A model generated the notes under the pieces. It was not told the DNA's origin and did not search any database. It saw nothing but the letters and a program-made list of their open reading frames with translations. A stretch of 64,000 nt of DNA from Vulcanimicrobium sp035943995 (GTDB lineage Bacteria > Vulcanimicrobiota > Vulcanimicrobiia > Vulcanimicrobiales > Vulcanimicrobiaceae): positions 1 through 64,000 of the forward strand of contig DASZBS010000083.1 in NCBI GenBank assembly GCA_035943995.1, read 5' to 3'. Positions 61,486 to 64,000 of the stretch are shown here, in pieces. The first letter of the stretch is position 1. The number at the start of each line of letters is the position of its first letter. Both the position numbers and the translations under genes were made by a program.

Positions 61486-63359
61486 GCGAGCGCCGTTCGA
61501 TGCCCGAGCTGATCCCGCGCGATGTCCTCTTCGGAAACCCGGAGAAAGCCGCGCCGTGGCTGTCGCCCGACGGCACGCGCATCGCGTACCTCGCGCCGCA
61601 CGAAGGGACGCTGTCGGTGTGGGTGCGCACGATCGGCGCCGCCGATGACCGTATCGTCGCCTCCGATCCGCGGCGCCCGATCCGCAACGCGTTCTGGGCG
61701 CCGGACGGTTCGCGCGTGCTGTACTTGCAGGATGCGCGCGGCGACGAGAACTTTCACCTGTTCGCCGCCGATCCCGACGGCCGCGCCGCGGCGGTCGACC
61801 TCACGCCGTACGAAGGAACGCTCGTCCAGCTGCAGTCGCTCGATTTGAGCCGCCCCGACGTCATCCTGATCGCGATGAACCGGCGCGATCCGCAGTTGTT
61901 CGACGTGTACCGGCTCGACCCGCGCACGGGTGAGGCGACGCTCGACACCGAGAACCCCGGCGGCATCTCGGCGTTCGCCGACGATGCGGAGATGGTCGTG
62001 CGCGCCGGCGTCATACAGCATCCCGACGCGTCGTCCGAGATCGTCGTGCGCGACGACGCGAACGCGCCGTGGCGCACGCTCGCGCGGTTCGACGCCGTCG
62101 ACGGGACGCCCGAGCTGGCCGGCTTCACGCCGGACGGCGCTGCGCTGCTCGCGACGACCAGCGCGGACGCGAACGCCGCGCGGCTCGTGCGCTATGACGT
62201 CGCGACCGGCGAACGCAGCGACGTCGCCGGCGATCCCGAGTACGACGTGGCGGACGTCGTGTTCTCGCCGCGCACCAAAGCGCCGGTCGCGGCGTCGGTC
62301 GTGCGCGAACGCGTTAGCTGGACCGTGCTCGATCCCGCATACGCGGACGATTTCGCGGCGCTCGCCGCACAGGTGCCCGGCGATTTGGGGATCGCATCGA
62401 CGGACCGCGACGACCGCGTGTGGCTCGTGTCGTCGACCGTCGATGCGGGCTCACGCTCGTTCTGGAGCTACGACCGCACCACGCGCCACGCCGCGAAGAT
62501 CTTCGTGATGCGCCCCGCGCTCGACCGCTACTCGCTCGCGCCGATGGCGCCGATCCGCTATCCGGCGCGCGACGGTTTGACGATCCACGGCTACCTCACG
62601 ACACCGCGGGACGCCGAGGCACGCGATCTTCCCGCAGTGCTCTTGATCCACGGCGGGCCGTGGGTGCGCGATACGTGGGGTTACAACCCGTACGTGCAGT
62701 GGCTCGCCAATCGCGGCTACGCCGTGCTGCAGCCGAACTTTCGCGGTTCCACGGGATACGGCAAAGCGCACCTCAACGCCGGCGACCGCGAGTGGGCCGG
62801 CGCGATGCACACCGATCTGCTCGACGCCAAAGCCTGGCTCGTCGCGCAAGGGATCGCCGACCTCGCGCGCGTCGCGATCATGGGCGGCTCGTACGGCGGC
62901 TACGCGACGCTCGCCGCACTGGCGTTCGCGCCGGACGCGTTCGCCTGCGGCGTCGATATCGTCGGCCCGTCCAACCTGAACACGCTGCTCGCGTCGATCC
63001 CACCGTACTGGGAGACGCTGCGCGCGACGTTCACGCAGCGCATGGGCGACAGCGAGGAGCTTCTCACGTCGCAGTCGCCGCTGTTCCGGGCCGACGCGAT
63101 CCGCGCGCCGCTGCTGATCGGCCAAGGCGCCAACGACCCGCGCGTCAAGATCGCGGAATCCGACCAGATCGTCGCCGCGATGCGCGCGGAAGGTCAGCCG
63201 GTCACGTACGTCGTGTTCGAAGACGAAGGCCACGGCTTCGCGCGACCGGAGAACAACAAGCGCTTCAACGCCGCGGTCGAAGCGTTTCTCGCGCGCTACC
63301 TCGGCGGCCGTGCCGAACCGGAAGGCCCCGACGAATCGATCGACGCGTACCTGAGGTGA
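61482..63359 (+). CDS. S9-family peptidase (acylaminoacyl/prolyl-oligopeptidase type)
   Basis: A 625-residue serine peptidase. The N-terminal beta-propeller has LSPDGTRIAYLAPHEG and FWAPDGSRVLYLQD. The alpha/beta-hydrolase domain starts at TIHGYLTTPRDAEARDLPAV. The triad is Ser in MGGSYGGYATL, Asp in QGANDPRVKI and His in EDEGHGFARPEN. It hydrolyses small peptides or acylated N-termini. No signal peptide is seen, so it is cytosolic, unlike its upstream neighbour. It overlaps ftcD by four bases. Confidence 0.93.
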   Translation: MSERRSMPELIPRDVLFGNPEKAAPWLSPDGTRIAYLAPHEGTLSVWVRTIGAADDRIVASDPRRPIRNAFWAPDGSRVLYLQDARGDENFHLFAADPDGRAAAVDLTPYEGTLVQLQSLDLSRPDVILIAMNRRDPQLFDVYRLDPRTGEATLDTENPGGISAFADDAEMVVRAGVIQHPDASSEIVVRDDANAPWRTLARFDAVDGTPELAGFTPDGAALLATTSADANAARLVRYDVATGERSDVAGDPEYDVADVVFSPRTKAPVAASVVRERVSWTVLDPAYADDFAALAAQVPGDLGIASTDRDDRVWLVSSTVDAGSRSFWSYDRTTRHAAKIFVMRPALDRYSLAPMAPIRYPARDGLTIHGYLTTPRDAEARDLPAVLLIHGGPWVRDTWGYNPYVQWLANRGYAVLQPNFRGSTGYGKAHLNAGDREWAGAMHTDLLDAKAWLVAQGIADLARVAIMGGSYGGYATLAALAFAPDAFACGVDIVGPSNLNTLLASIPPYWETLRATFTQRMGDSEELLTSQSPLFRADAIRAPLLIGQGANDPRVKIAESDQIVAAMRAEGQPVTYVVFEDEGHGFARPENNKRFNAAVEAFLARYLGGRAEPEGPDESIDAYLR

Positions 63360-64000
63360 CGACCGCGCTCGAGTTCGAGATCGTTCCAAACGTCAGCGAA
63401 GGACGCGATGCGACGGTGATCGACGCGTGCGTCGCGGCGATGGAAGCGCACGGCGTGCGCGTCGTGCACCACACCAGCGATCCCGTGCACCATCGCAGCG
63501 TGCTCACCGCGGTCGGGCGCGCGTCACAAGTTGTCGCGGCGGCAGTGGCGCTCGCGCGGGTCGCGCACGAGCGCATCGACCTGCGCGCGCACCGCGGCGC
63601 GCATCCGCGGATCGGCGCGCTCGACGTGCTGCCGTTCGTCCCGCTCGGCGACGCGACGCTCGACGACGCGGTCACCCTCGCGCACCGCGCCGCGGCTCGC
63701 ATCTGGCGCGAGCTCGGGGTGCCTTCGTATCTGTACGGCGCCGCCGCGAGCGCGCCGCACCGCGAGCATCTCGCCGACGTCCGGCGCGGCGAGTTCGAGG
63801 GCCTGGCCGAGCGGCTGGCCGGGGACGACCGCTGGCGCTTCGACTACGGCGACTCCGCCCACGCGTCGGCCGGCGCGATCGCTGTGGGCGCGCGCCCGTT
63901 CCTGATCGCGTACAACGTCGAGCTGGCCGGCGGCGACCTCGGGCTGGCCAAGCGGATCGCGCGGCGGCTGCGCGCGTCGAGCGGCGGGTTGCGCACGCTC
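63356..64000 (+). CDS. ftcD: Glutamate formimidoyltransferase, start only (right edge)
   Basis: 215 codons are in the window and the gene runs off the right edge. The N-terminus EIVPNVSEGRDATVIDAC is the family hallmark, followed by LRAHRGAHPRIGALDVLPFV and YLYGAAASAPHRE. FtcD moves the formimino group of formiminoglutamate to tetrahydrofolate in histidine breakdown. The GTG start overlaps the S9 peptidase stop (GTGA). The cyclodeaminase domain or gene would lie beyond the window. Confidence 0.93.
   Translation, partial: MTTALEFEIVPNVSEGRDATVIDACVAAMEAHGVRVVHHTSDPVHHRSVLTAVGRASQVVAAAVALARVAHERIDLRAHRGAHPRIGALDVLPFVPLGDATLDDAVTLAHRAAARIWRELGVPSYLYGAAASAPHREHLADVRRGEFEGLAERLAGDDRWRFDYGDSAHASAGAIAVGARPFLIAYNVELAGGDLGLAKRIARRLRASSGGLRTL

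Overview
This is a GC-rich (estimated near 70 %) chromosomal window packed with core bacterial genes, most of them overlapping by 1-44 bases. No plasmid, phage or insertion-sequence backbone is visible. Gene order resembles Firmicutes (a SigH-type sigma factor beside rlmB-cysS-cysE-gltX-ispF-ispD-YacL; PASTA-rpe-rpmB-fakA-plsX; cmk-plsC-ispH). The base composition, Pro/Thr-rich lipoproteins and large PMT-type glycosyltransferases do not fit Firmicutes. My inference is an uncultured-type Terrabacteria lineage such as Eremiobacterota/Vulcanimicrobiota (WPS-2). The window holds no rRNA or marker that proves this.

Layout. 1-14.9 kb: a lipoprotein running off the left edge, then rplA-rplK with its own promoter and terminator. 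Next is about 11 kb of accessory genes: a GrpB fusion, a lipoprotein, an M15-like protein, an S1 protein with a long PEPIAA repeat, a broken beta-lactamase-like gene, an Nramp-like transporter, a LivK-type binding protein and a GT39-type enzyme. Then come nusG-secE-tRNA-Trp-rpmG. 14.9-27.5 kb: a small zinc protein, diguanylate cyclase, tRNA-Arg, malate synthase, a giant PAS/GAF/PP2C/ATPase regulator, fumarylacetoacetase with a coupled unknown protein, tRNA-Thr(GGU) overlapped by a PD-(D/E)XK nuclease gene, an AraC/DUF1579-like divergent pair, and a tRNA Gly-Tyr-Thr group. 28-40.7 kb: sigH, rlmB, cysS, cysE, gltX, a LuxR-type LAL regulator, ispF, ispD, the YacL-like PIN-TRAM protein and hemW. 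40.7-58.4 kb: one dense leftward array holding DegV, PlsX, FakA, ThiL, Rpe, a PASTA protein, YebC, two paralogous glycosyltransferase fusions, a prenyl synthase, IspH, PlsC and Cmk. rpmB lies inside it on the other strand. 58.4-64 kb: a frameshifted, low-GC zinc-ribbon nuclease remnant, then rightward radA, an RraB-like lipoprotein, an S9 peptidase and the start of glutamate formimidoyltransferase.

Functional threads. (1) Translation and transcription: rplK/A, rpmG, rpmB, secE, nusG, gltX, cysS, rlmB, sigH and seven tRNAs. (2) Isoprenoid and lipid-linked sugar metabolism: IspD, IspF, IspH and a prenyl synthase beside PMT-type enzymes that would use polyprenyl-phosphate sugars. (3) Phospholipid acyl supply: FakA, PlsX, DegV (FakB-like) and PlsC. 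(4) Amino-acid turnover: FAH, FtcD and the S9 peptidase. The most notable findings are an IspD with an apparent EF-G domain-V-like tail, a class-II-shaped tRNA with a Thr anticodon, and an ancestral secE-nusG-rplKA/tRNA cluster split apart by accessory genes.
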